Shown: positions 44,994 through 53,974 of the stretch, one piece after another | Layout: every line of letters begins with the position of its first letter | Numbering within the stretch: position 1 is the stretch's first letter | Source: RHLJ01 sp048058975 | GTDB lineage: Bacteria > Bacteroidota > Rhodothermia > Balneolales > Balneolaceae | NCBI GenBank assembly: GCA_048058975.1 | Contig: JBLLNP010000003.1 | Coordinates: 124,001 to 188,000 of the forward strand | Direction: 5' to 3' | DNA length: 64,000 nucleotides | Notes under the pieces: model-generated | Told to the model about the DNA's origin: nothing | The model's database searches: none | What the model saw: only the letters and a program-made list of their open reading frames with translations | Translations under genes and position numbers: made by a program

Positions 44994-45014
44994 ATAAAAT
45001 TAGGAGGATGCTTG

Positions 45015-47414
45015 TTATTTAATAAGCATCATTTTGCGTGATTGAACAAAGTTACCAGTGCTCAATCGATATACATACATACCAGAAGCCAGAGATGAAG
45101 CATCAAAAGTTTGGGTATGCTGCCCAACAGATAGTTGCTCTTGCTGTAGTAGCGTAGCTACTTTTTGGCCAAGCATATTAAACACTTCAAGTGTTACATT
45201 GCTTGAATTTGCAAGAGAAAACGTAATGTTTGTTGTTGGGTTGAATGGGTTCGGATAGTTTTGATCAAGAGAGAACTCCCGAACATTTCCTAACTCCTCA
45301 TTTTCATTGGATACAGTAAATACTGCATCTGCTCCAACGAAAGCTACTACATCCCATTGGAACGGGTTTTGCCACCAGTCTCCATTTTGGGTGTTATTAG
45401 CCCATGCGATCTGAGCATCACGAGCTGTCCCATCATTATCGTTGATCGAGATATTCATAGGAAATGTTTTGTACTCAGTTCCTGTAGGGAATACAATAGC
45501 GGCGTCGCTAGTAACACCTCCAGCTAATTCAGTCATAGAAAGCACAGATAGTGTTCTATAACCAGTAGCAGACGTTTCGATAGATGTAACAGAATTTGGT
45601 ATCTCACCATTGATTCGATCTGCAATTAAACCATAAGCATGGAAGAATCCCCGAACACTAGATTCGGTTTTTAATCCTCCACCTCTGAATTGCCAATCTG
45701 GCTCTGCACCACCTTCTAAGGTAGTATGGTCTGAACCTTGAATAAATGATTCAGGAGAGTAGTTCCCAAAGCCCATTTCCCAGGAATCAAAATTCCAGGC
45801 CCCACCTGACGCACCAGCTCCATCAGCATTAAATACCAATGAATCATCAGTCACTTCAGAATAAATAACTAGTAAACTAGCACCTGCATCGAATCCAATC
45901 CAATGCTTACTGGAATTATCTGCATCATTATCAGGAGCACCATTTACTGCTACCGTAGTTTCGCTATTTAGAGTGAATGGGACATAGTTAGCTGGGAAGA
46001 ATGCTGCTAAGGCACTTGCGTCTGGGACTGTCCCACCGTTTGCCGCCTCTGAAACTACACCAATCGCTTCAGAACTTAACTCAACAGCATAATATGGTGA
46101 AACACTTGTTTCTGTTTCAATCATATCTGAAGTCATATCACTTGCAGAACCTTTTTGTGAACGAGCTATAACACCATAATGAGCATTAAAGGTTTGTACA
46201 AGATCCGGGTGTGGAGCAGCTATAGTGTGCGTTGTAGTTAAACCACCCTCAGCTGTTAAAGTAGCAATTAGCGCTCCGCCTGTTGCATCTGTAAATGCAC
46301 TATCTGCATAATAAACATCGTAAGTAGCAGCTCCATTATCAGTTACTGTTACTGTTACAATACCACTTGAAGTACTTAAAGCTACTTCAGGAGCATCTGG
46401 AGCGACATCCGTAATTCTTGTAAAGGTCAAATTATCAATATATAAATCAGCCCCTGGAGTATTCACTTCAAAACCTACACGCATTTCAGGCCAAGTTTGA
46501 GCAACAGCTGCACTTAAGGTATACTTCTTCATCTCTGTATCTACAGTGATGGTACCCTCTCCGGCAGGATCAAAATATCTAGCCCAACCACCACCTACTT
46601 CACCTAAAAATAAGTGGAAGTCTTTGGTGCCGGTAGAAGTTCTTGCTTCAAATGTCACTTCATAAGGACCTACATAGATCGAGTCTAATTGCTCCTGGGT
46701 AAATGGCTGATATGCCTGAATGTCAAAAATATTACCTGTTCCTGGAATATTGGTAAAAGCAAGCTCACCATTCACTATTTCGATATTTGCTGCACCTGCT
46801 TGGAAAGTCCAAGCTGAGTCAGCAGAAAAGTCACCATTACGAATAATATTATCCGTTACTTTTCTTAATTGTACATTATCAATAAACAAACTTGAGGTAT
46901 CTGTTGAAACTTCAAACCCAAGTCTCATTGCAGCCCAAGTAAGTTCCACAACTTCTGTAGTTAATGTATATGTTTTGGTAGTATTATCTACAGTTATATC
47001 TCCATCTCCTGGTGATGTCCAGAATCGAGCCCAACCACCACCTACTTCACCCAAAAAGGCGTGAAAAGTTTTTGAATCAGCGGTAGTTCTTGCATCAAAC
47101 GATAATTCGAAAGTTCCACCTTCTGCCAGAGCTGCAAGTTGCGCCTCAGAGAATGGTTGGTTTACTTGAAAATCATATTGATTAGCTGTTTCCACTAAAT
47201 TAGTGAAAGCTAACTCTCCATTAATTACACTTGCTGTACCTGCAGTACCTTCAACAACCCATTTATTGGACAAAGTATCACCGGAAAAATCACCATCCGC
47301 AATAATATTTGATCCATATAAGGTATTCTGTGCTTGCGAATTTGCAGAAAATGCAAATATAAGCAGTAAGGTAAAAAGCAATGAACAAGCTTTGTTTATT
47401 GTAGCTTTAAACAT
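45015..47414 (-). CDS. Secreted multi-CBM protein with T9SS sorting domain
   Basis: The product has 799 residues with a signal peptide (1-28, ANSQAQ). Two homologous galactose-binding-like domains (about 33-185 and 188-338) each contain NGELAFTN and FLGEVGGGWAR, as in CBM4/9-type modules. A fibronectin-like domain follows (about 342-430). A CBM9/DOMON-like domain (about 440-715) has KHWIGFDAGASLLVIYSEV and NISINDNDGTARDAQIAW. The sorting domain has NYPNPFNPTTNIT and ends SRKMMLIK. There is no catalytic module, so it is a surface glycan-binding protein. It is divergent from lacI across the region that holds two operator-like sites. Confidence 0.88.
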   Translation of the reverse strand: MFKATINKACSLLFTLLLIFAFSANSQAQNTLYGSNIIADGDFSGDTLSNKWVVEGTAGTASVINGELAFTNLVETANQYDFQVNQPFSEAQLAALAEGGTFELSFDARTTADSKTFHAFLGEVGGGWARFWTSPGDGDITVDNTTKTYTLTTEVVELTWAAMRLGFEVSTDTSSLFIDNVQLRKVTDNIIRNGDFSADSAWTFQAGAANIEIVNGELAFTNIPGTGNIFDIQAYQPFTQEQLDSIYVGPYEVTFEARTSTGTKDFHLFLGEVGGGWARYFDPAGEGTITVDTEMKKYTLSAAVAQTWPEMRVGFEVNTPGADLYIDNLTFTRITDVAPDAPEVALSTSSGIVTVTVTDNGAATYDVYYADSAFTDATGGALIATLTAEGGLTTTHTIAAPHPDLVQTFNAHYGVIARSQKGSASDMTSDMIETETSVSPYYAVELSSEAIGVVSEAANGGTVPDASALAAFFPANYVPFTLNSETTVAVNGAPDNDADNSSKHWIGFDAGASLLVIYSEVTDDSLVFNADGAGASGGAWNFDSWEMGFGNYSPESFIQGSDHTTLEGGAEPDWQFRGGGLKTESSVRGFFHAYGLIADRINGEIPNSVTSIETSATGYRTLSVLSMTELAGGVTSDAAIVFPTGTEYKTFPMNISINDNDGTARDAQIAWANNTQNGDWWQNPFQWDVVAFVGADAVFTVSNENEELGNVREFSLDQNYPNPFNPTTNITFSLANSSNVTLEVFNMLGQKVATLLQQEQLSVGQHTQTFDASSLASGMYVYRLSTGNFVQSRKMMLIK

Positions 47415-47608
47415 GTTTTATCCTGATTAAGTTAAATAATTAGTTTTCAGAGCTACAACTTTTAGACAGGTATGAAACAATTCCAAAATTGTAGAATCTG
47501 ACATGTAATTTTATAGAAACCCTTCCAAAGAAACAAGTTTTTTTGCGAATAATTTCTATATCCGTGGGATTTTTTCTCACAAATGCGGGTCAATTATATC
47601 TTTTCAGA

Positions 47609-47630
47609 GTAAAAAAGCGCTTCCATGTAA
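47609..47630. promoter_or_regulatory. LacI/cre-like operator candidate, distal
   Basis: The core AAAAAGCGCTTCCA (47612-47625) is centred on CG with arms AAGCGCTT forming a perfect 8-base palindrome. It matches 11 of 14 positions of the CcpA/LacI-type pattern TGNNARCGNWWWCA. It shares 16 of 22 bases with the proximal site, exactly 50 bases away. The likely ligand is the product of the adjacent lacI gene. Confidence 0.5.
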
Positions 47631-47658
47631 TAATATTTCTCAAAATTCTAGAAAAATT

Positions 47659-47680
47659 TTAAAGAAGCGGTTTCATTAAA
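47659..47680. promoter_or_regulatory. LacI/cre-like operator candidate, proximal to lacI
   Basis: The core AAGAAGCGGTTTCA (47662-47675) is centred on CG and matches 12 of 14 positions of the cre/LacI-type pattern. It starts 50 bases after the distal site, roughly five helical turns, so both may be bound on one face and looped. It lies 93 bases upstream of the lacI start, consistent with autoregulation. Confidence 0.55.
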
Positions 47681-47767
47681 TGGGAATTATTATCATATTG
47701 GTTTGGATATTTTCTCAATTCTTTTCTTATTTTGTACACTCAATTTTCGATAAAATGAACTCGCACA

Positions 47768-48775
47768 ATGGTTAAGGCTACTCTACAAGACATTGCTGAT
47801 AAGACAGGGCTTTCTGTTTCAACTGTATCAAGAATTTTAAGAGGGGAATCTAAATCAAGTTCTTCTAATGTAGAACTGACAATAAAGACGGCTCAGGAGA
47901 TTAATTATCCTGTTAATAGCAGAATTCTTCACAACAAATACAGCTATAAGAAGCTTATTCAGGTAGCCCTGATTACAGAAATCTATCCCGATGAATTTTA
48001 TTCCGCTTTTTTTCATGGTTTTCATCTAGCCGCTTCTAAAAGTAATGTTCATCTTTCACTTCATGCCTACGATCCAAAAAAGGAGAACCTGGCAGACTTC
48101 ATAACTTCTTTAAGTCATAATTCAATTGATGCAGCTATTCTCTTTCTTCCTTCTCTTCAGGAACGGGATTATAAAAACCTGATTGACCAAATCCCGGAAG
48201 ATTTCTGCGCCATTTCTGTAGCTCCATTATTTAATCCTGTCTTGGACACAATTACATTCGATTCTTACAGAGGAGGGTATATAGTAGCCAAACACTTTCA
48301 TGAGAAAGGATATCGGAAGATGGGTTTGATTACCGGACCTAATAATCGTAATGAATCTCTGCTTAGAAAAAACGGGTTTCTTGATTATATCAACCAATAT
48401 GATGATATCGAACTGAGCTGGCACTACGATGGCGATTATAATCTGGACTCGGGTAGAAAAGCTTTCGAAGATTTTGTTGGCAGCAGAACCAGACCAAGGG
48501 CTATTTTCGCCTCAAATGACTATATGTGCATGGGGTTTATAGAACAGGCAGCTAAGCACGGAATAAAAATTCCTGAGGATATAGCAATAGCAGGATTCGA
48601 TGATCTACCTATTTGCAGCTATGTACACCCTTCTATTACTTCTGTTCATATCGATTTTGAACTTCTGGCAGTAAAAGCTTTTAGTATTCTGGACGAGAAA
48701 ATAGAAACTTCAAGTCCTCACAGTGGCACTCTTAGCGTTATTCCGGTTTCTCTATCTATCCGAAATACTACCTAA
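47768..48775 (+). CDS. LacI family transcriptional regulator
   Basis: The 335-residue DNA-binding regulator has an N-terminal helix-turn-helix (ATLQDIADKTGLSVSTVSRI) with hinge segment AQEINYPVNS. The effector-binding domain of periplasmic-binding fold spans about 60-330: IQVALITEIYPDEFYSAFF, DTITFDSYRGGYIVAKHF, MGLITGPNNRNES, IFASNDYMCMGFI and IAIAGFDDLP. It is likely a sugar-responsive repressor of the divergent surface operon and perhaps the GH30 genes. It converges on the SGNH hydrolase gene with a 7-base gap and no terminator. Confidence 0.95.
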   Translation: MVKATLQDIADKTGLSVSTVSRILRGESKSSSSNVELTIKTAQEINYPVNSRILHNKYSYKKLIQVALITEIYPDEFYSAFFHGFHLAASKSNVHLSLHAYDPKKENLADFITSLSHNSIDAAILFLPSLQERDYKNLIDQIPEDFCAISVAPLFNPVLDTITFDSYRGGYIVAKHFHEKGYRKMGLITGPNNRNESLLRKNGFLDYINQYDDIELSWHYDGDYNLDSGRKAFEDFVGSRTRPRAIFASNDYMCMGFIEQAAKHGIKIPEDIAIAGFDDLPICSYVHPSITSVHIDFELLAVKAFSILDEKIETSSPHSGTLSVIPVSLSIRNTT

Positions 48776-48782
48776 ACACCTC

Positions 48783-50585
48783 TTACCGGGACTGACCCCT
48801 CACTTCGATAAATCTGCTATAGTATTCTCCAGCTTTTTGAGTTTCACCCAGTGAGAAATGATACCTGACAAAGTTGTATAACATATTTGCTGATGAAGGA
48901 TCTATTTTTTCGCTTTCGTCAAGCCAATACTTCGCTTTTTCCAGCTCCTCATTCATTATATAAATAGCAGATAGTACATCCATATATCTTGGATCATAAT
49001 TCCCATCGTTTAAAATAGAAACCAGCATATTCACTAAATAAACCTCTAAAGACTTATTGTTAACTGAGTATTCGATTCCTTTTTCAATTAAGTCAATCGA
49101 ATTAGTTTGCCATTTTAATAGTTCATAATAATGTGAGGCTACAGCTATTGAATCTTCCGCCTCTCTAGCTTTATTTACTACTTCAGTTAGGGCAACAGGA
49201 ACGAATTTATTATTTCTTGCAGTCACTGCGGCTACCGAGTCAATGTAGCTGGCATCTAAGTACTTTTGGTAGACGTTTTGAAATTGTGCTAATTCTTCTT
49301 CGATACTCAAACCTTTTTTAAACGGATAACCAGCCTCTAGTCTTGATATTAGTGTATTAGCAAAAGTATCTTCAAACCGGCTTACATCTTTAGGCACATC
49401 AAAATCACTAAGACTTACAAAACTCCTCACCCTTTCGTGCTCAAACATCTTTTCTAAAAAAATCTTCGCCATCAAATTATGCCCTTTGGCATTAGGATGT
49501 AAGTGATCAACAAATATTGACTCGTCTTCAATACCATTTTCGGACACCTCTCTGAGCAACTTTTGAGTATTAACAAGAGTTACGCCATCCAAGTACGAAG
49601 CCTCAACTATAAATTGATTAATAGCCTCAGGTGCCCGAAAACGAATACCATCCAGTTCCTTAGATTTTTCAAATTCTTCAAAGGCCTGCTCAAATTCACC
49701 AGCTTTGTATAGTCTATTCCCTTTCTCGAAAGCCGCTAGGGCCTCCTCATTTTCGCCAAGAGGAGCCTGATCTTTCAGGTTTGAACCAACCGTTCCTATA
49801 TAAACCGGAACGTTATTAGTAATTGAAAGATCAATTACATCTCTAATATTCTCCTGATATTGTTTAATGCCTGATTCATAAATTTTGCTTCCTTTTTCAA
49901 CATTCGATTCTTTAACCACCTTAGCCATTAAGGTTCGATTATCTGCATTTGCGGAAGCTTCGGGACTGATTCTTAACATGTTTTCTAAAAACCGATACAA
50001 ACGAACGTCTTTTAATCTGAGAACCAATCGTTTGATATGCAGGTTATTTACAAGACTGAACTGTGTGCTTCCAACCCCGAAAGACCCATAATATTCGTTA
50101 TGACCAGCATAAATGATGATTGCATCTGGCTCATATTCCATTACTCTTTTTGAAAGGTCTCTTATTACATAACTATTTACAGCTGTCATACCCAGGTTTA
50201 TAACCTCAACATTGAGACCATTGGTATTTAATAACAGTTTCTGCTCTAATTGACTTGCAAAGCTATAATAAAAGTTATGTGGGAACCCAATGGCCGTGGA
50301 CCCCCCAAAAACAAATACCCTGAATGTATTCTCTCCTTTCTCTTTTCTAAATGGATTGGGGGCTATTTTTGGTTGAAAAGCCGGGAAATAACGACTAACA
50401 AACTTAGGATTCGTAATCAAAAACTTATCATCAACTTGATACTCTATAAAAAGCTCTTCTCTTCCTTGATCATATTCGAACAAATGCAATGAAAACTCTA
50501 TTACGGCTAATAAAATTAAGGGAATTAAAATGGTGATCCCCCAGAAAAGCTTTTCTCTGCCTGATTTAGTTTCTTTCTTATTCAT
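48783..50585 (-). CDS. Membrane-anchored SGNH/GDSL hydrolase with TPR segments
   Basis: The 600-residue product has an N-terminal anchor (about 13-35, LFWGITILIPLILLAVIEFS). The SGNH blocks are present: nucleophile S96 in VFGGSTAIGF, glycine in INLGMTAVNS, N163 in YAGHNEYYG, and the D360/H363 pair in FVDHLHPNAKGH. A TPR-like helix pair (about 278-312, AAFEKGNRLYKAGEFEQAFE) is inserted between the third and fourth blocks. The C-terminal third (400-600) is also helical. Family members remove acyl groups from glycans or lipids. It lies 3 bases after the GH30 gene, so it is probably a deacetylase partner for that glycosidase. Confidence 0.85.
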   Translation of the reverse strand: MNKKETKSGREKLFWGITILIPLILLAVIEFSLHLFEYDQGREELFIEYQVDDKFLITNPKFVSRYFPAFQPKIAPNPFRKEKGENTFRVFVFGGSTAIGFPHNFYYSFASQLEQKLLLNTNGLNVEVINLGMTAVNSYVIRDLSKRVMEYEPDAIIIYAGHNEYYGSFGVGSTQFSLVNNLHIKRLVLRLKDVRLYRFLENMLRISPEASANADNRTLMAKVVKESNVEKGSKIYESGIKQYQENIRDVIDLSITNNVPVYIGTVGSNLKDQAPLGENEEALAAFEKGNRLYKAGEFEQAFEEFEKSKELDGIRFRAPEAINQFIVEASYLDGVTLVNTQKLLREVSENGIEDESIFVDHLHPNAKGHNLMAKIFLEKMFEHERVRSFVSLSDFDVPKDVSRFEDTFANTLISRLEAGYPFKKGLSIEEELAQFQNVYQKYLDASYIDSVAAVTARNNKFVPVALTEVVNKAREAEDSIAVASHYYELLKWQTNSIDLIEKGIEYSVNNKSLEVYLVNMLVSILNDGNYDPRYMDVLSAIYIMNEELEKAKYWLDESEKIDPSSANMLYNFVRYHFSLGETQKAGEYYSRFIEVRGQSR

Positions 50586-50588
50586 TTT

Positions 50589-52043
50589 CTAAAGTAAAAT
50601 AGTAGAAATTGAGTTTCTTATGATTGTTAAAGAATACAGTTCTCCATCTACAGAGATATTGACCTCTTGGTTTCTATCCTCTTTATTAAGTACAATAAGT
50701 ACGATATCCCCACTTATATTTTTAAAAGCTACGTTAAGAAGTTCATCTGTTTGATTGGATGCGATACGAACCGATCCCGGACGAACAAATTTGGAGGCGT
50801 GAGCTGTAATGTAATAACCTACGTTCCTCTCAAAGCCATTTCCTTCCACCGTTACAGCCCCCTTGCATACACTACAACCTCCATATGGTGTAAATGGGGT
50901 AAATCCAGTGTTGTTGGTAAGATTCCAATGTAATACAACCTTGCTCCAGTTTCGGGTAGCACCTATTATTAAGTGCTCTGCATTCCAAACTAAATCTGTT
51001 CCAAATTCTCCTCTCGAATCCTGATACTGTTCAGTGAAGTAAATATTCTTATCAGGGTGTGCTTGCTTTACTGTACTAAGAGCAGAAATACTTCCATTAT
51101 AAAGATGGAAAGCAGAACCTTCTATATAAGCTTTGGCTTCAGGATCATTCAGAATAGAAATTGGATACTCGGGTCGATCTGCATTATGATCCCAAATCAG
51201 AATTTTTGTGTCAATATTGTTTTCAGTAAAAGCAGGTCCTAAATGATTTTTTATGAAATCACGCATCTGTTCAGGCTCCATATGCAGGCTTGGATTGTTC
51301 CTGTGGTGATAAGGCTCGTTCTGAATAGTAACCGCATCAATAGTAATCCCTTCACCAGTCATTCCTTCAATATACTTTACAAAGTACAAGGCGTAAGCTG
51401 CTTCGTGCAATGGATTCAATCCTCCACCAACAGTTGGAGGTAAATCTGTAGGACGATCGGTTTCTACAGGAATATCGAACGTTTTCATCCACACAGGTGG
51501 TGACCATGGCGATGCCATGATTTTAATGTCAGGATTGATTTCAAGAATTTCTTTTAGGATAGGAATTACATGTTCACGGTCCGGGTCAAGAGAAAACTCA
51601 CTCATATCCTCGTCCGTTTCTCCTTCAGGTAAATCATTGTATGAATAGATTTCTTCATTTAAATCGGAAGAACCAATGCTCACCCTTAAATAGCTTAATC
51701 CAATATCATTTTTACCAACTCCAAAGAGTTCCTGTAAAAGCTCTTTCCGCGCTTCTTCATCCATACTCGCTATATGCCCGGCACTGCCACCGGTAAGGGC
51801 ATACCCAAAACCATCTATGGTTTGGTAGCTCGTTTCGGTGTTTATCTCAATCAAAGGTATATCTGACGAGGAATCTCCCGCAGATATTCGGTTTTCCATT
51901 TTTTCAAGCAGAGCCTTTTTATCAGTGGTTGTTACATATACCACTCCTCTTTCAACTACATCGGTACTTGTAGTTTTACAGGATCCCAAAAAAAATGTGG
52001 GTAATACTAAAAGTAAAATCCAGCTTCCAGGATTTTTTTTCAT
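50589..52043 (-). CDS. GH30 family glycoside hydrolase lipoprotein
   Basis: The product has 484 residues. A lipoprotein signal has lipobox LGSC (Cys22), which anchors it in a membrane. The GH30 barrel begins YQTIDGFGYALTGGSA, carries MASPWSPPVWMKT, and has the acid/base E243 in IQNEPYHH and nucleophile E338 in IYFTEQYQDSR. A C-terminal beta domain (VRIASNQTDELLNVAF) completes the family fold. GH30 members act on beta-1,6-glucan, glucosylceramide or other beta-glycosides; the exact substrate is not determined. With the SGNH hydrolase, LacI regulator and CBM protein it points to a glycan utilisation locus. Confidence 0.93.
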   Translation of the reverse strand: MKKNPGSWILLLVLPTFFLGSCKTTSTDVVERGVVYVTTTDKKALLEKMENRISAGDSSSDIPLIEINTETSYQTIDGFGYALTGGSAGHIASMDEEARKELLQELFGVGKNDIGLSYLRVSIGSSDLNEEIYSYNDLPEGETDEDMSEFSLDPDREHVIPILKEILEINPDIKIMASPWSPPVWMKTFDIPVETDRPTDLPPTVGGGLNPLHEAAYALYFVKYIEGMTGEGITIDAVTIQNEPYHHRNNPSLHMEPEQMRDFIKNHLGPAFTENNIDTKILIWDHNADRPEYPISILNDPEAKAYIEGSAFHLYNGSISALSTVKQAHPDKNIYFTEQYQDSRGEFGTDLVWNAEHLIIGATRNWSKVVLHWNLTNNTGFTPFTPYGGCSVCKGAVTVEGNGFERNVGYYITAHASKFVRPGSVRIASNQTDELLNVAFKNISGDIVLIVLNKEDRNQEVNISVDGELYSLTIIRNSISTILL

Positions 52044-52232
52044 TGGATCTCATTTCAGTTTAGCGTAACAAGTATAATACAAACTTAGAAGATGTACCGT
52101 CCTTTTCCAAGACTATTTTACCTAAGAATATACCATTCAAACATCATAGCTTTGTTTTTAATGTTAGCCCAAACCTTGCATTTTAACTTTTTGATTCCTA
52201 AATGCATCTAAACCGAAACAATTTGTTATGGC

Positions 52233-53522
52233 ATGTCATCCCGAAAACAATTTCTCCAAAAAATTGGAATCACCGCAGCCTCTGTTGCATTTGGAGGTTA
52301 CCTGAATCCTGAGAAAATGGGTTCTCTTATTAGCGACCTTAATACATTTACCGGATCCGCCAGTGAACTGGCAAAGAACGAAGAATTCTGGTACCGGGTA
52401 CAACAAGCATTTACTGTTGATCGAAGCCTTATAAATCTTAACAATGGCGGGGTGAGCCCTTCACCTGAATTTGTACAGGCAGCAATGAAAAAGCACCTTG
52501 ATTTCTCAAACCAGGCACCTGTTTATAATATGTGGAGGATTTTGGAACCCCGAAGAGAAGTAGTACGGCAAAGACTAGCCCGGATGTTTAATGCAGATCC
52601 GGAAGAAATCGCCTTGACTCGAAATGCCTCAGAAAGCCTTCAGATATGTCAGTTTGGTTTTGATTTGAAAGAAGGCGACGAAGTGCTAACCACTTCTCAT
52701 GACTATCCCAGAATGATTACCACGTTTAAACAACGGGAAAGAAGAGAAGGTATAGTGCTGAAGCAATTTGACTTACCCGTTCCTGCGGAAGACGATGATT
52801 TTGTTGTTCGGTTGTTTGAGGAAAACATTACTCCCAGGACAAAAATGATCCTCATGTGCCATATCGTAAATATTTCCGGTCAGATATTACCCGTTAAAAA
52901 GGTAGTACAGATGGCCAGAAAAAAAGGAATTCCGGTTGTAGTTGACGGAGCTCATGCATTTGCTCATTTTAGTTTTAATCATGAAGACCTGGATTGTGAC
53001 TACTACACTACAAGCCTTCACAAATGGCTCTTTGCACCTCATGGAACGGGAATGCTTTATGTGAGAAAAGACAAAATTGGAGAGTTGTGGCCTTTAATGG
53101 CGGCAAACGAATCTCAGGATGAAGATATTCGCAAATTTGAAGAAATAGGAACGCACCCGGCGGCTAACTACCTGGCCATTGCCGAGGCGATCACTTTTCA
53201 TGAGGGAATCGGATCTGAAAGAAAAGAAGCCCGACTAAAATACTTAAATGATCTTTGGATAGATGAGATCATCGGTGACCCAAAAGTTCAGTTGCATACC
53301 AGCAGAATTCCAAAATATGCATGCGGTATCGCTACTGTGGAAATAAAGGGAGTTGAGCCTTCTGAACTGGCTTCGAACCTTTGGCAAAAACACCGCATTA
53401 TCGTTACTCCAATTAACCATCCTCAGTTTAAAGGAGTCCGTGTAACTCCCAACGTATACACTACTAAAGAAGAAATAGATCGTTTTACCAATGCTATGAA
53501 GGAGGAAATTTCAAATGCCTAG
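52233..53522 (+). CDS. Exported class V-type PLP aminotransferase, isopenicillin N epimerase-like
   Basis: The product has 429 residues. Residues 1-22 (SSRKQFLQKIGITAASVAFG) resemble a Tat signal with RK in place of RR. The enzyme domain has INLNNGGVSPSP, LTRNASESLQ, the PLP contacts D238 and H241 in VVDGAHAFAH, and the Schiff-base lysine K264 in TTSLHKWLFAP. This class includes cysteine desulfurase-like and isopenicillin N epimerase-like enzymes; the substrate is unknown. Its stop overlaps the start of a RidA-family lipoprotein gene by 8 bases (53515-53522). Confidence 0.9.
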   Translation: MSSRKQFLQKIGITAASVAFGGYLNPEKMGSLISDLNTFTGSASELAKNEEFWYRVQQAFTVDRSLINLNNGGVSPSPEFVQAAMKKHLDFSNQAPVYNMWRILEPRREVVRQRLARMFNADPEEIALTRNASESLQICQFGFDLKEGDEVLTTSHDYPRMITTFKQRERREGIVLKQFDLPVPAEDDDFVVRLFEENITPRTKMILMCHIVNISGQILPVKKVVQMARKKGIPVVVDGAHAFAHFSFNHEDLDCDYYTTSLHKWLFAPHGTGMLYVRKDKIGELWPLMAANESQDEDIRKFEEIGTHPAANYLAIAEAITFHEGIGSERKEARLKYLNDLWIDEIIGDPKVQLHTSRIPKYACGIATVEIKGVEPSELASNLWQKHRIIVTPINHPQFKGVRVTPNVYTTKEEIDRFTNAMKEEISNA

Positions 53523-53970
53523 ATTTTACCTGGTTCTCGGCCTCATACTTTTTATTTCGGGTTGTTCAATTTCTGACAAACAAGAATCTCCCGGAAAAGA
53601 AGTCATTACTACGGATAAAGCCCCGGCTGCTATCGGCGTTTATTCTCAGGGAATAAAAGTAAGAAATACTATTTACGTTTCCGGTCAGATAGGTTTGGTT
53701 CCTGAAACCCGCGAGCTTGCAGAAGATGATCTGGAATCTCAGGTCAGGCAAACCATCCAAAACATTGAAGCCATTCTTCAGGCCGGAGGTTTTGAGCTTT
53801 CTGATGTGGTAAGCGCTAATGTATTTCTGGATGACTTAAGTGATTATCAAGCCTTCAATGAAATCTATATCAACTACTTTCCTGAAAACCCTCCTTCAAG
53901 AATGGTTGTAGAAGCTGCACGCATTCCTTTGGATGCAAAAGTGGAGATTAAGGTAATAGCCGCGAAGTAA
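53515..53970 (+). CDS. RidA family (YjgF/YER057c) lipoprotein
   Basis: The product has 151 residues. A lipoprotein signal has lipobox FISGC (Cys17), unusual for a family that is normally cytosolic. The RidA domain (about 33-151) has KAPAAIGVYSQGIKV, VSGQIGLVPET, and the substrate-binding R129 and E144 in SRMVVEAARIPLDAKVEI, spaced as in E. coli RidA (R105, E120). RidA hydrolyses reactive enamine/imine intermediates from PLP enzymes. The 8-base overlap with the upstream aminotransferase gene implies translational coupling, and both products carry export signals. Confidence 0.93.
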   Translation: MPRFYLVLGLILFISGCSISDKQESPGKEVITTDKAPAAIGVYSQGIKVRNTIYVSGQIGLVPETRELAEDDLESQVRQTIQNIEAILQAGGFELSDVVSANVFLDDLSDYQAFNEIYINYFPENPPSRMVVEAARIPLDAKVEIKVIAAK

Positions 53971-53974
53971 TCAC

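Larger units (their letters stand above)
47415..47767. promoter_or_regulatory. Divergent regulatory region between CBM protein gene and lacI
   Basis: This 353-base AT-rich region separates two divergent starts. It contains the paired LacI-like operators at 47609-47630 and 47659-47680, and a separate inverted repeat (ACAATT, 4-base spacer, AATTGT at 47477-47492) nearer the CBM gene. No small gene or RNA is apparent. It should hold promoters for the surface operon and for lacI. Confidence 0.6.

Noticed and set aside
47477..47492. ACAATT-CCAA-AATTGT inverted repeat as a third LacI site
   Set aside because: It lacks the CG centre of the two operator candidates and is AT-rich, so I keep it only as a note in the region entry.
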